Program-made: the position numbers and the translations under genes | In this document: piece after piece, positions 31,717-43,959 of the stretch | How the letters are laid out: each line of letters starts with the position of its first letter | Numbering within the stretch: the first letter of the stretch is position 1 | Notes under the pieces: generated by a model | The model's input: only the letters and a program-made list of their open reading frames with translations | What the model was told of the DNA's origin: nothing | The model's database searches: none | Assembly: GCA_963932465.1 (NCBI GenBank) | Contig: OZ010794.1 | Location: forward strand, 215,724,633 to 215,788,632 | DNA: 64,000 nucleotides | Source of the DNA: Maratus speciosus | Taxonomy: Eukaryota > Arthropoda > Arachnida > Araneae > Salticidae | Reading direction: 5' to 3'

Positions 31717-32730
31717 CAATAAATGTTAATTTACACTAAATATACCAACAACCTCGACCGGTGATACATGAAAATATTTCAAGTTGAACCAGAAACTGAT
31801 CTATAAAATAACTTTAATTTTAGTCCCTCAAAGTGTTGAACGAAAAATTAGAATATAGTTTTAACCCTTCATGTCTCAAATTATGAATTCGTGAAAATTT
31901 CATCTCCTAAAACATTTTTCGTGAATTTTTGAAATTACATTAGAAGATTTACACAATCATTTAATAAATTTTAGAAGGGTTTTGCCATTTAACATTAATT
32001 AATTAAATTAGTATTTATACGGATTATGTTCAATATATATAATTTTACTAAAATTTTTTATTTATAATATTTTTTAGTTCTTTATAGAATTAGGAAGTGT
32101 ACAGATATAGCTCTTACAATAGAAATAAGAATAATTCCGAACTAAAATTTTTCACCCCCAATCTTTCAACTTCAAGAAAGCTGAAGAGATGCAAATAAAA
32201 AAGAAATAATCCTTTTAAAAATATTTTTGTTTTGTTCAACCAATAGTGCTTTTGGAATAAAATAAAGTATATTTTATATAACTCATTCTAAAATGTATTA
32301 CTACTAATCGATGTACTAAACGAATTTTATAACAATTTACTTTAAAGTACCGCCGGAGCATAAATGATTGAATAAACATTCTTGTAAAAAGCACTTTTTT
32401 TTTCTAACTTGAGAATTTTTCATAGTGTTTAATGTCAACACTATACACGCCGTTTGCGTCTTTATGTGTCATTTATAAAATTGTCAGTAAGAAATTCTAA
32501 ATTCTCCCTAGAAAGTTTGAATAGTTATTTTTGTCTATTATTATGACAGATATTTTGTGAGTGGAAAAATATATCAGAAATTTTCTGGTGGGAACTCAAA
32601 ATCTGTGAATTAAAAAACCACCGGTTTTGGCAAGACTGTTTGCGACCTGTATAGTGTTAATGTAAAACAAATCAATTAATTATCACAGAAAACATGAAAA
32701 TAACTTACATCCTATAATTATTTATAACTT
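31717..32730. other. No gene seen
   Basis: AT-rich sequence; contains the MITE-like segment at about 32505-32640 that mirrors the left breakpoint region. Identical design in copy 2 (39229-40246). Confidence 0.45.
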
Positions 32731-32951
32731 TTAACCTTTTCATGGGCAAAGCACTTCCATTCAAAAAGCGTTGAAATAAATGAGCGACACCGGAATTTAC
32801 AGACAGATTTATTTTTAAATACGAAAAAGCTTATTTCACATACATAATAAACCGGGTTTTTTTTTTTTACCAAAATTCTGGTCTTAAAATGGCAGTTAGG
32901 AATTAAAATTAAGTGGTTTTATAAACATACTACAGCCCCTGAAAGGGTTAA
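32731..32951. mobile_element. TTAA MITE, CCCCTTGAGGGGC family, copy 1
   Basis: TTAACCTTTTCATGGGCAAA at the left, GCCCCTGAAAGGGTTAA at the right, with inner GACACCGGAATTTACAGAC and CAAAATTCTGG. Confidence 0.8.
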
Positions 32952-33291
32952 TACAGCAAAAACATTGAAAAAGGATCAAGAACGATGTACTATGAATAAA
33001 TCTCTAGAATACCTATGAAAGTCGCAATGCTCTCGTCCAACTCCAATCGAAGTTGATCAGTCGAGTGGATTTTGTTGCGCAAATGTTGAGCAATTTCGAA
33101 ATATCTATCATAATTATAATGACCAAAAATAAATATAAAATTTTCTCGGGAGAATTTAGAATTTCTTAACGATAGTTTTATTAATAACGCATAATTGCAC
33201 CTGCGGGCTGTATAAAGTTAAATATCAAGGGACCGTATAATGCCGATATTTTCCAAATACGAGGGCCACCATTTTCGTTCAGCGCGTATGC

Positions 33292-33508
33292 TTAACCCCT
33301 TAACGCTCGAATTAAATTACGGTTGAATAATTCAAATTGCTTATTGGCACCACTTTTATGAAAAAGAAATATTCACCTTATTTAATGACAGTAAAAACGA
33401 TACTAAAATATAGGCAATTTTACTATTTTATAAAACTGGTGGGAATCAAACAATTTGAGTCAAAGACACAGCCCGAGAATATCTCGGGAGCGAGAATTAA
33501 GTGGTTAA
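33292..33508. mobile_element. TTAA MITE (CCCCTTAACGCTCG ends), copy 2, with unoccupied TTAA
   Basis: Counterpart of 25344-25560. Its closing TTAA at 33505-33508 is followed directly by TATTCATGGG, the pre-insertion state of the copy-1 site. Confidence 0.75.
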
Positions 33509-33551
33509 TATTCATGGGTGGTGATCATGTCACCATTTTCCTGGAAAAGTA

Positions 33552-34584
33552 CAGTAGTGGAAAAAAAGTAAACACCCCTTCCTAACTCTGCAAAAAAATA
33601 TCGTAGGAGAAAGTTACTGGTACCACACGATTGGTAATAAAGTCTGTTTTTAAATCATGTATAAAAAATTTTGCTTAGGGGCCCCTCTACATATTAAAAC
33701 GAACCATAACTTTGTTTTTTCAATAGAAGTACAGAATTCGGACAGCAGAAATGAATTCTACGCCCATCAATTAGCCTAAAAACACATTTTTGTGCAATAT
33801 GTACGATAAGTTTCCGAGAAATTAATTATTTTAAAACACGCGTATTTTAGGGTCTGTATCCAAATTGAAGTTCGGTGTTCGATTGTTGACCGATAGAGCC
33901 ACCTTCTTAATCAAGGCAACTTAAGCGCCACTCAAGCAGTCATTTAAGACTGCTAGATTACAGGATAGCAGAAGAAATGTTAAAATATTTAGTCGCTGCT
34001 ATCATAGACAATCTTTGAAAACTACTTGCAAGAAAAATGTGGAATTTTGGATTAACATAAACTAGGACTTAATAAATCTAAATTCATTAAAAAAAGTTGT
34101 AGGTTGCAATTCATAATTTTTTCAAATATTAATTTCATAATTCATAATTCATATCATAAAATTATAAAAAAATGCAAATTCAAGGTATTTATATTTAAGT
34201 ATACTAGCATCATTGCTACACAGAAAATAAGCACATTAGGAGTATAATTAAAGGAAATATAAATACAAATATGAAAAGGTAATTTAACATTAGAAGCACT
34301 AAATTTTCAATGTGTATAATTCAAAAACATATCATTCAAATGACTTGAAATTTGGCTTTTAGGCATAGTTTGAACCGAACATTTGAAAAATGTTTTTAAA
34401 ATTGGGTATTGCCTTTGACAAAAATGAAGTTTGGGTTCGTTTTAATATGTAGATGGCCCCTTAAGCAAATTTCATGTACATCATTTAAAAGTATATTTTA
34501 TTTCCATTCGTTCGGTGACAGCAATTTTCTTCTACAAAAATTTGTAGAGGAGTTAGCAGTGGGTGTTTACTTTTTTTTTTCTAC
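33552..34584. mobile_element. Tc1/mariner-like foldback element, copy 2
   Basis: Counterpart of 25808-26842 with the same termini. The 94-codon frame at 34409 lies in its right arm and is not a gene. Confidence 0.65.
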
Positions 34585-35548
34585 GAATATACGGAATTTA
34601 CATGTACTTCATTTATGTTTTTCTGAAAAATTAAACGTACAAAAATTTTTGAAATGCTTCTTTTATAACAGCCTGCAATACACACATATATAGTATTTAT
34701 TCTTATTCTTATTTTATTCTGCATATTTTTTAAACAGTTTATTTTTAATTGTATATTCATTGCTCAAATTGTTTTTTTTACGATTTTGGTAAAAAACAAT
34801 TATTTCATTTAATAGAAATGTAATTATACACTCTTTCATGCATATTTTGCGTTATTAATTATTGTCTTTTAATTTAAACACGTATAATAATTTTACGACT
34901 CGGATTATCTTACAATTAAGCTTTTAAGCATACAATATAATACACGATGTGTTTTTTCTAAGATATTTGTTTTCCACAACTATTTATATCTCATTGTACT
35001 TTTGTTCCACGAAACACTTTAATGATTTTTTTTTTCATATTTTGAAATACATATTTATCTTTTCGGATGTTTAACTTCGTTATCATTGTGCTATTAATAG
35101 ACACAGGGCTCCAAAAGCGACTATTTTTATATTCTATTTTCAACACTAATTTAAGGAAATAAATTTTGTAGTATATTTCTGTTGCATATGGTATCAAAAT
35201 GTATGAGAAAAAAATCTGTTTTATAAAAATGGTACGCGATAATGTTAAAAAATAGGCAACATGTGGCAGGACTGTGGATATAGAAAACAAATAAAAAAAA
35301 AATAGTGTAATAACATTGCCAAATCAATGAAGACATTTTTACGTATAAATTAGCCTTGTACTTAAAGTGTACATGGCTTAAACTTTAAAATTCAGTTTTT
35401 TTATGTTTACCCAACGTTTACCTATCGTGATATAACATAATAAATTTCTCCTGAAGCATGAGCTTAATATCTAAAAAAAGAGAATATTTATGTGTTATGG
35501 ATGTGGCATGGAAGTCACACGCGCATCAGAAATGTATATATATATATA

Positions 35549-38523
35549 CAGGGTGTTCCGTTAAAGGGGTCCAATATTAATAGGGGTAATAGGGGAGATC
35601 ACATGGAGCATAAATCAGTATATAAATCCTGGTCGGATCTCAATAGTTTTCAAGTTACAGCAAATAGAATGAAAATTCGGAAAATTGTAAAAGAACCCTC
35701 ATTGCTAAACTATCGATAATGCTACATAAAAACAAAGCACATATTTAGAAAGAGCAGAAAAAAACCTACAAAATGACATCAATTGTATTAAAATAGCAAT
35801 ATTTATTGACGAGTTACAAGCCCCGAAACAGTGAAAAAAGTACGAAATCCAATATACATCAAAATAGTTAATCGTTAATTCCAAAAAGACAACTCTAGCT
35901 ACAACAAGGAAAATGTAGTAAAATTTGGTCCATTCCGAAAACTTTCGAAAAAGCTTACAATGAACCATATCGGTTTAATTGTGTGAGAGAAATTAATCAG
36001 TTTCTTAGTTACAACTCCGCTTTCTTTGACACTAGCAAAGGTTAAACTCCGCCCATCACGATTGGAAACACCGCCTTTTTAATTACTCTCAACTATACAT
36101 TTTCGATCATGCTTCTTCTGAGATGCACCATTTTTAAATATTCAAGAGTTGAATGAACCAAAATAACTTTACAATAATAGTCTACATTTTAAAGTGGTCT
36201 TTTATTGATATAAAGCTTAAGTTAAATTCTTTAAAATTAAACTGGTGCTGAAAATTCGGAAATAATTAAAAATATTGCGATTTGTAACTATGCAAGAAGT
36301 TTCAGTACATGTTTTACATGGACAATTATTGTATGTATATGTGCATCATAATTTATGATAGGAAATAATAATAACAAATAGCATAATAATTTTATTAATT
36401 ATAAATTTAAAAAAAGACACTAAATTTTAAATTAATTCATACAAACTTTGTAATTTACAATTTGAGTACACCACAGTCTGTGACTTACAAAATACTGTGC
36501 CAAAAAGTGTTGAAAATAAAAGAAAAATGACAAATAAAGAATTACATTCCACGTACTTTATGACATATGTGAAGCATAGTTCTGGCCTGCGCTGCACAGT
36601 TCAATGTCGGAAGGCAGACGAACGGACATTATTATAACAGGTGTTCGAAGTTGCGCCCATTAACAGAATCGCACAGCCGACAGCGACGTCGTAAAGATTG
36701 GCGAACACGCCGAAAAACTCCGACGGAGTTGGGAATGTCTCCTGCAGCGACAACGATTCGCGCTAGTAAATCCTCCGGTGTATCCACAGGCGTTTCATAC
36801 ACCAGCGATTTAAGGTGTCCCCAAACAAAAAAGTCTAACGGATTGAGGTCTGGAGAGCGTGCAGGCCAAGCAACAGGTACACTGCGTCCAATCCATTTCC
36901 CAGGATATGTTGAATTGAGGTGATTGCGAACACCTATGAAAAAATGTGCCGGTGCGCCATCGTGCATAAACCACATATTGTGGCGCAATGTTGCTGGCAC
37001 ATTTTGCAGTAACTGCGGTAAGATATCCCGTAGGAAAACCAAGTACGTACTGCCATTGAGTACATCTGGGAGTAAATATGGTCCTATGAGATAATCGCTG
37101 AGGACACCTGCCCATATGTTCACACTGAACTTTTGTTGTGCGTTTGACGGGAAAACAGTGTGCGGATTTGTATATGACCATGTGTGCATATTGTGCGTGT
37201 TTACCACGCCCTCTCGTAAATGTTGCTTCATCAGTAAATAAAATATTTTCCAGAAATTGTGGATTATTTTCTGTTACATTAAGCAACCAGCGTACGAATT
37301 CTGTCCGCTGAACACAATCTGTTACTGATAACAGTTGTGCCGGCTGCACATGAAAGGGGTGCATGTTTTCTGCACGCAGAACACGCCACACACTTTGGTG
37401 AGAAACACCGACTTCAGACGCAGCAGCTCGTGTACTCGTGGAGGGGTTATCTTTAAAAATATTCAGTACATCTTCTTCCATTGCAGGTGTTCGTACATGT
37501 CGAGGTTTCCCTGCATCAATGCTTGCTGTATTAAACGATCCAGTCTCCCGTAATCGTCTATCGATTTTTATGAAGAGTTTCGAACTTGGGCAACGTCTCC
37601 TTGGAAATTGCTCACGGTACATGCGCTGTGCTAGACATGCATTTCCATGAGCTTGCCCGTACATCAGATGCATGTCCGCATATTCTTCGTTAGAGTATTC
37701 CGGCATAATTATTATACATCAACTTACTACAATCCCACTTACAACAGCCTCCCTTTAACATAACGCCCACTGATGACTGCTGTTTTATTACACTTTTCTT
37801 CCTATACACATAGAAAATTTGCATAAAAAGTACTTCTTCTTCATCATCCTGAAAGTTCATGGAGGAAACGCAGCAGTCACGGTGTTTGCTTTAAGACAAG
37901 GCGAGAGCTGCACAATATGTCATTCACTTGACCAGACTGAATAATGAAAGGGTATTGATTGAGGTTGATCAGAAATGTATAATTGAACGATATTAAAACG
38001 GGGTGTTTACAATCGTCATGGGCGGAGTTTCGCCCTTTCCGAGCGTGCAACAGTACAGAGTTGTAACTAGGGAACTGCTTGATTTCTCCCATACAATTAA
38101 ACTGATATGGTTTATTGTCAGCTTCTTCGAAAGCTTTCGGAATGGACCAAATTTTATAACATTTTCCTTGATGTAGGTAGAGTTGCATTTTTGGAATTAA
38201 CGATTAACTATTTTGCTAAATATTTGATTTTGTATTTTTTCACTGTTTCAGAGCTTGTAACTCGCCATTAATTCTAAATATTCTAAAACAACTTATGTCA
38301 TTTCGTAGGATTTTTTCTGCTCTTTCTAAATATGTGCTTCGTTTTTATGTAGCATTATCGACAGTTTAGCAATGAGGGTTTTTTTACAAATTTCCGATTT
38401 TTCATTCTATATGCTGTAACTTGAAAATTATTGAGATCCGGCCAGGCATTATATACTGATTTATGCTCCGTGTGATCTCCTCTATTACCCCTATTAATAT
38501 TGGACCCCTTTAACGGAACACCT

Positions 38524-38525
<2 letters not shown>
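35549..38525 (-). mobile_element. Mariner-type transposon with about 530-bp inverted repeats, copy 2
   Basis: Same termini and layout as 27814-31040. Without the SINE, both arms are continuous here (left to about 36077, right from about 37999), so the inverted-repeat length can be read directly. Confidence 0.93.
36632..37706 (-). pseudogene. Mariner-like transposase (DUF4817 type), one frameshift, copy 2
   Basis: Same architecture as the copy-1 pseudogene, with the same frame slip near 37213 just after the first catalytic Asp block (ILFTDEATF). A few coding differences from copy 1 are visible: Gly to Asp in MEE(G/D)VLNIF, Arg to His near the slip, and Asp to Glu in TP(D/E)DLLAR. All three catalytic Asp residues remain. 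There is no sign of selection restoring the frame. Confidence 0.93.

Positions 38526-38592
<67 letters not shown>
38526..38592. repeat. (TA)n microsatellite, longer allele
   Basis: About 33 TA units at the mariner right edge, longer than the 31041 counterpart. Confidence 0.9.
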
Positions 38593-38595
<3 letters not shown>

Positions 38596-38761
38596 CGTAT
38601 TTTTAAATATTAATTTTGATACAGAAAATGGTTGCTGCTATGTTACGATAAATAAATCTTGGGTAAGCTTAAAAATATTTTATTTAAAAGTTTGGGCTTT
38701 ACACCATTCAAATAGAAAGCTGTGTCGAAGTATCAGTCACTCTCACTACCGTACGCATGGG

Positions 38762-39228
38762 TTGAGTCGTTGCCATCGCAATACTGAAGGCCAGAGGACA
38801 CGAGTTGTGACGTCATCACTAATCGACCGACTTCTCAATTGTGTTGGAATTCACACCGGAAAATTTTGAATAGCAATTTTCTTTTATTTTGTCTGTGGAA
38901 TGTATAGCATCTTATAAAACAATAATAACTATTTAAACTTACTGTTGAGAATTTGGAATCCCTAAATAAAAATTCAGCCAGATGCGGAAAGCCACAGTGT
39001 TGGCGCATCTGGCTGATATTTTATTGGGGGATTCCAAATTCTCACCATTAATTTTAAATAGTCATTATTGTTTAATAATATGATCGATATTCCACAAATA
39101 AAATAAAAGAAAACTGCTTTTCAAAATATTCCGGTGTGAACTCCAACACTAGTGAGAAGTCGGTCGATTAGTGTTGACGCCACAAATCGTGTCCTCTGGC
39201 CTTGAGTATTTCGATGGCAACGGTTCAG
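38762..39228. mobile_element. Palindromic foldback MITE (GTTGCCATCG family), copy 2
   Basis: Counterpart of 31250-31716, near-identical. Confidence 0.85.
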
Positions 39229-40246
39229 CAATAAATGTTAATTTACACTAAATATACCAACAACCTCGACCGATGATACATGAAAATATTTCAAGTTGAA
39301 CCAGAAACTGATCTATAAAATAACTTTAATTTTAGTCCCTCAAAGTGTTGAACGAAAAATTAGAATATAGTTTTAACCCTTCATGTCTCAAATTATGAAT
39401 TCGTGAAAATTTCATCTCCTAAAACATTTTTCGTGAATTTTTGAAATTACATTAGAAGATTTACACAATCATTTAATAAATTTTAGAAGGGTTTTGCCAT
39501 TTAACATTAATTAATTAAATTAGTATTTATACGGATTATGTTCAATATATATAATTTTACTAAAATTTTTTATTTATAATATTTTTTAGTTCTTTATAGA
39601 ATTAGGAAGTGTACAGATATAGATAGCTCTTACAATAGAAATAAGAATAATTCCGAACTAAAATTTTTCACCCCCAATCTTTCAACTTCAAGAAAGCTGA
39701 AGAGATGCAAATAAAAAAGAAATAATCCTTTTAAAAATATTTTTGTTTTGTTCAACCAATAGTGCTTTTGGAATAAAATAAAGTATATTTTATATAACTC
39801 ATTCTAAAATGTATTACTACTAATCGATGTACTAAACGAATTTTATAACAATTTACTTTAAAGTACCGCCGGAGCATAAATGATTGAATAAACATTCTTG
39901 TAAAAAGCACTTTTTTTTTCTAACTTGAGAATTTTTCATAGTGTTTAATGTCAACACTATACACGCCGTTTGCGTCTTTATGTGTTATTTATAAAATTGT
40001 CAGTAAGAAATTCTAAATTCTCCCTAGAAAGTTTGAATAGTTATTTTTGTCTATTATTATGACAGATATTTTGTGAGTGGAAAAATATATCAGAAATTTT
40101 CTGGTGGGAACTCAAAATCTGTGAATTAAAAAACCACCGGTTTTGGCAAGACTGTTTGCGACCTGTATAGTGTTAATGTAAAACAAATCAATTAATTATC
40201 ACAGAAAACATGAAAATAACTTACATCCTATAAATATTTATAACTT

Positions 40247-40465
40247 TTAACCTTTTCATGGGCAAAGCACTTCCATTCAAAAAGCGTTGAAATAAATGAG
40301 CGACACCGGAATTTACAGACAGATTTATTTTTAAATACGAAAAAGCTTATTTCACATACATAATAAACCGGGTTTTTTTTTTACCAAAATTCTGGTCTTA
40401 AAATGGCAGTTAGGAATTAAAATTAAGTGGTTTTATAAACATACTACAGCCCCTGAAAGGGTTAA
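40247..40465. mobile_element. TTAA MITE, CCCCTTGAGGGGC family, copy 2
   Basis: Counterpart of 32731-32951, with the same TTAA termini and a shorter T run. Confidence 0.8.
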
Positions 40466-40509
40466 TACAGCAAAAACATTGAAAAAGGATCAAGAACGAT
40501 GTACTATGA

Positions 40510-40981
40510 TTTTGTTATTGTTATGAAGCAATGCAATTTCTGAGATTCGTGAATTTTTACTTTTCTTCTTTCAACTAGCAAAGAATTTTCAAAAACGGTT
40601 TTACGATTTTTGTATCCCAAAAATAATTAGTTTTATATTGTATATATAGAGTTCCTATTAGAAAAGTATAATGCAAAATTGTCTTTTATATTCTACATCT
40701 GATATTATATTGTACATTTAAAAAAAAATCACTTAAATTTGTTTTATATCTTTTTGTCTTTGAAAATAATTTATTCAAAATTAAATTTATTTATTCTGAC
40801 ATTTGTGAGATACTTTAATTACAACGAGATTATGTAAATAAGATCATAGCGACAAAAACTTCGTAGAAAAGAAAAATCGCGACAATCTAACAATATTAAA
40901 AGCTGTATTCGCTGCTATATTCTTTGAGCAACATTAGATGTGTAGAAAATGTATCTGTATTTTCAGAAAATCACTCTAAGC
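40510..40981. other. No gene seen; single-copy sequence after the duplication
   Basis: AT-rich, without recognised elements. Confidence 0.4.
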
Positions 40982-41130
40982 CAGGGGTGTCAAACTGTGG
41001 CCCGCCAAATACCACTAAAATTTTAAAGAAATTGTCTACAAGTTGAATCGCAGAAATTCGACGATTAGATAAGGCAAATATAACTATAAAATTTTAGTGG
41101 TATCCGGCAGGCCACAGTTGGACACCCCTG
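40982..41130. mobile_element. hAT-like MITE (CAGGGGTGTCAAACTG), exact 8-bp TSD
   Basis: CAGGGGTGTCAAACTGTGGC at the left is inverted at the right (GCCACAGTTGGACACCCCTG). CTCTAAGC flanks both sides (40974-40981 and 41131-41138). 149 bp, same length as the member at 60847-60995. Confidence 0.92.
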
Positions 41131-41604
41131 CTCTAAGCCTTACGATTTTGAAATAGGAATTGAAATATATTTCATTTTATATAATATTTTATTAATTAGG
41201 TCACTTTATTCGGAAAAAAAGCGTGGATTTGGTGAAAAATTCTATTTCAGAAATCAAATTTCACAAAAATTATATTGCATAACATTTAATATACGATATA
41301 TTTTTGAGTTTTCTTTATTTTAGCGGATATTTCACCACTATATTACCTTTGTACTTTATATAATTCTCATCACATTTCCAAATTTATTTTATTTGATTAC
41401 TTATGTACTATGCCTAGAATTTTTAGAAACAATTGTAGTATTTTAGACATACTGTAATACAAAGTGCAGTTCAATACTGAATTAAATAATAAATATAAGA
41501 TATATGTCACATATGCTCTATACACTTTTTTATATTATTAGCATTTTATACGAGTAGAATAAATATAAAAGCTGGATTGTAAAAATGCCAGTATCACTAT
41601 GGAC
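41131..41604. other. No gene seen
   Basis: Very AT-rich spacer. Confidence 0.4.
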
Positions 41605-42010
41605 TAATTCCATGGGTTTGTGCAGTGTAAGCAGTGTTGCCAGATAAGGGGCTTTTTTAATTCAGATTATTTGATTGTCGCCACTTTTTTAAAATAGTAT
41701 AATTTGCCTTATTTTTCAGAATTTTTAAATTATTTATAAATAGCCCGAATATTTCTATTTAAAAAAGCGGTGACAATCAACAATCTGGGGGCAAAAGAAT
41801 CCCCAATCTGGCAACACTGAGTGTAAGTCACATAGTTGATAACTGCTATACTTGTTCGCCACCGTTATTTAAAAAAAGTTTGCTTGGCCCTATTCAATAA
41901 ATGAGATAGATATCTCCGATAAAATAAGTCACATTTTTCCACTCTAAAATATTGGCAGCCAAAAAGTCGTAGCATGTGACTTACAGTACAAGTACTCATG
42001 GAAATAGACA
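41605..42010 (+). repeat. Dispersed repeat P, copy 2, interrupted
   Basis: CATGGGTTTGTGCAGTGTAAG...CACCGTTATTT...GATAAAATAAGTCACATTTT...CATGTGACTTACAG matches 23780-24010. The only large interruption is the MITE at 41632-41819. Confidence 0.7.
41632..41819. mobile_element. hAT-like MITE (CAGTGTTGCCAGAT), exact 8-bp TSD and empty site
   Basis: CAGTGTTGCCAGATAAGGGG at the left, CCCCAATCTGGCAACACTG at the right. AGTGTAAG occurs on both sides (41624-41631 and 41820-41827). The related repeat at 23800 reads GCAGTTTAAGTCCCAT without the element. Confidence 0.92.
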
Positions 42011-42029
42011 GGCCCTCCGACACAAATAT

Positions 42030-42215
42030 TTTGCTTTCAACACTAAATTTTAATAATATTCTTTGCTTTTTTAATTATCAGAAATTCTGTCATTAAACAC
42101 GGGATTTGAATAGTATTTTTTGCTTTTTTAAATATCAGAAATTTTGTCATTAAATACGGAGAGGAATACTATTAAAATTTAATGTTAGCAGTCGGTTATT
42201 TGGGTCGGAATATTC
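42030..42215. repeat. Rearranged member of the 14639 MITE family
   Basis: AAATTTTAATAATATTC near the left and GAATACTATTAAAATTTAAT near the right form the inner inverted pair. A TTTGCTTTTTTAA(A/T)TATCAGAAATT block is duplicated inside. Outer termini are degraded. Confidence 0.5.
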
Positions 42216-42527
42216 TCATCTCTGAATTCATGATAGTCAATTCTGAAAGATGACTTCCATAAATAATTTACTAGGAAATTGCCGGCTGCAAGATATTGGA
42301 ATACAAGAGATTCATTAAATTCAAACAGACATTACTAGTTAAATATTTGTTCCTCTGTATATTCGTACAATATTTTCAGCTTATTTCAGCTTCGGAATTT
42401 GGAAGTTTTAGCTTGTAATATTACAAAGATACGATGGCCAATGATTGTATTTTTTCATGTGAAATTTATCATCAATTCACAATCCTATTTGGCACTGCTA
42501 CTGTTGTATTCGTGGCCAGCGGATTTT

Positions 42528-42745
42528 AACACTGGAATGCCCTGAAGGAGTCGATCCTACTCTGACCATATGATTAAATGTCAACTGGAACCGTAAATTC
42601 TTTCATAAAATAAGTTAAATTTAAAGCACGTAGCGTTATTTAACAATTTGCGTTAAATAAATCAGTCAAATAATTTAAAGTAAAAATTCTGGTGTCAAAT
42701 ATTTTTATGAAACTTGAGTAAAATTTCCGGGCGTTCTAGTGTTAA
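42528..42745. mobile_element. TTAA MITE, CCCT...TCTACCAG family
   Basis: About TTAACACTGGAATGCCC at the left and CGGGCGTTCTAGTGTTAA at the right. Inner ATTCTGGTGTCAAATATTTT matches the members at 22455 and 25561. Confidence 0.7.
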
Positions 42746-42961
42746 AACCCTTTCGGGGGGAAAGCACTTCTGTTGCTAAAATGTTAAAATAATTGACTGA
42801 CACCGGTATTTATAAACAATATTATAAGAAACTAAGAAAAGCTTTTCTTCTCGTACATTATATGAAACAAAATTTAATTCCTAAATACCGGTATGAATGT
42901 GGCATTTGGAAATTAAAATTAAGTGGTATATAACATATACCGGTGCCCTTCAAGGGTTTAA
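42742..42961. mobile_element. TTAA MITE, CCCCTTGAGGGGC family, abutting its neighbour
   Basis: TTAAAACCCTTTCGGGGGG at the left, GCCCTTCAAGGGTTTAA at the right, inner TGACACCGGTATTTATAAAC. It shares the TTAA at 42742-42745 with the preceding MITE. Confidence 0.75.
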
Positions 42962-43102
42962 GAAAGCTTTGTCCCCACAAACTAACGCTTCGGAAAAGCA
43001 ATGACTAGCACTTTTTACTGATCTCATCATGGAACTATTAATAAAAAGGAACTGACATATCCTAAAAATATGAAGTTTCAACTGTAACCGCTTTCGCAAA
43101 GG

Positions 43103-43254
43103 CTGATTACTTCCAGTGGAAACTTCCACCAGTAAATTTATATAGAAATTTTATCTGTATTTGAAGGCCTTATTAATGCAAAATTTCAGTTATAAATAAT
43201 GTCAGAAACAGATTTTCAGTTTTACTGGTGGAAGCTTACTTTTGTGGTAGTCAG
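43103..43254. mobile_element. MITE with inverted arms around CTTCCACCAGTAAA
   Basis: The left CTGATTACTTCCAGTGGAAA, continuing into CTTCCACCAGTAAA, is mirrored by TTTTACTGGTGGAAGC and TAGTCAG at the right. No clear target duplication. Confidence 0.55.
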
Positions 43255-43432
43255 GCTCTGTGTTTTCGCCATATTGTGATAACCGGTGAAGCAAACTGAC
43301 TGCTATATCAGGCAAATTGACATCATTAAAAAGAAATAGAAGTTTTTAACGTATCTGTGAGAAAATATTTCCCTGAATAAGACTTTTAAATAAGACAAAA
43401 ATTTGTATTCAATTTTACTAGTGGGGAGTTTG

Positions 43433-43901
43433 CAGAGCCGTTGTCATCGAAATACTCAAGGCCTGAAGACACGAGTTGTGACGTCATCACTAATCGACCG
43501 AATTCTGACTACTGTTGGAATTCTCACCGGAAAAATTTGAATAGCAATTATCTTTTATTTTATTTATGAAATATGTATCATCTTATAAAACAATGCTAAC
43601 TATTTAAACTTACTGGTGAGAATTTTGAATCCCTCAATAACAAATCAGCCAGATGATGCAACACTGTGACATTCCGCATCTAATTGAATTTTTATTTAGG
43701 GATTCCGAATTCTCACCAGTAAGTTTAAATAGTTGGTATTGTTTTATAAGATGATAGATATTCCACAAATAAAAGTAAAGAAAATTACTATTAAAAATTT
43801 TCCAGTGTGATATCCAACACTAGTGAGAAGTCGGTCCATTAGTGATGACGTCACAACTCGTGTCCTTAGGCCTTGACTATTTCGATGGCAACGGCACAGC
43901 C
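43433..43901. mobile_element. Palindromic foldback MITE (GTTGCCATCG family)
   Basis: CAGAGCCGTTGTCATCGAAA at the left, ATTTCGATGGCAACGGCACA at the right. Arms of about 200 bp, with GACACGAGTTGTGACGTCAT and its inverse. The frame at 43744-43956 is inside an arm. Confidence 0.85.
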
Positions 43902-43959
43902 TGTATTCAGAAACTATAGATCCGATTTTTAAAAAAAGCAGCCGCCATCGCTTCACAAC

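Larger units (their letters stand above)
25051..32998 (+). repeat. Tandem duplication, copy 1
   Basis: This segment is repeated in direct orientation at 32999-40509. It begins AATCTCTAGAATACCTATG and ends AAGAACGATGTACTATGA. The copies are near-identical by eye, with scattered substitutions, homopolymer changes, a 9-bp difference near 27597 and a TA-repeat length difference. Two large differences are insertions in this copy: a TTAA MITE (25561-25764) and a SINE (30406-30641). Confidence 0.97.
32999..40509 (+). repeat. Tandem duplication, copy 2
   Basis: Direct repeat of 25051-32998. Shorter mainly because it lacks the copy-1 MITE (204 bp) and SINE plus its target duplication (250 bp). It ends GATGTACTATGA and then diverges into unrelated sequence (TTTTGTTATTG). 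Confidence 0.97.
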
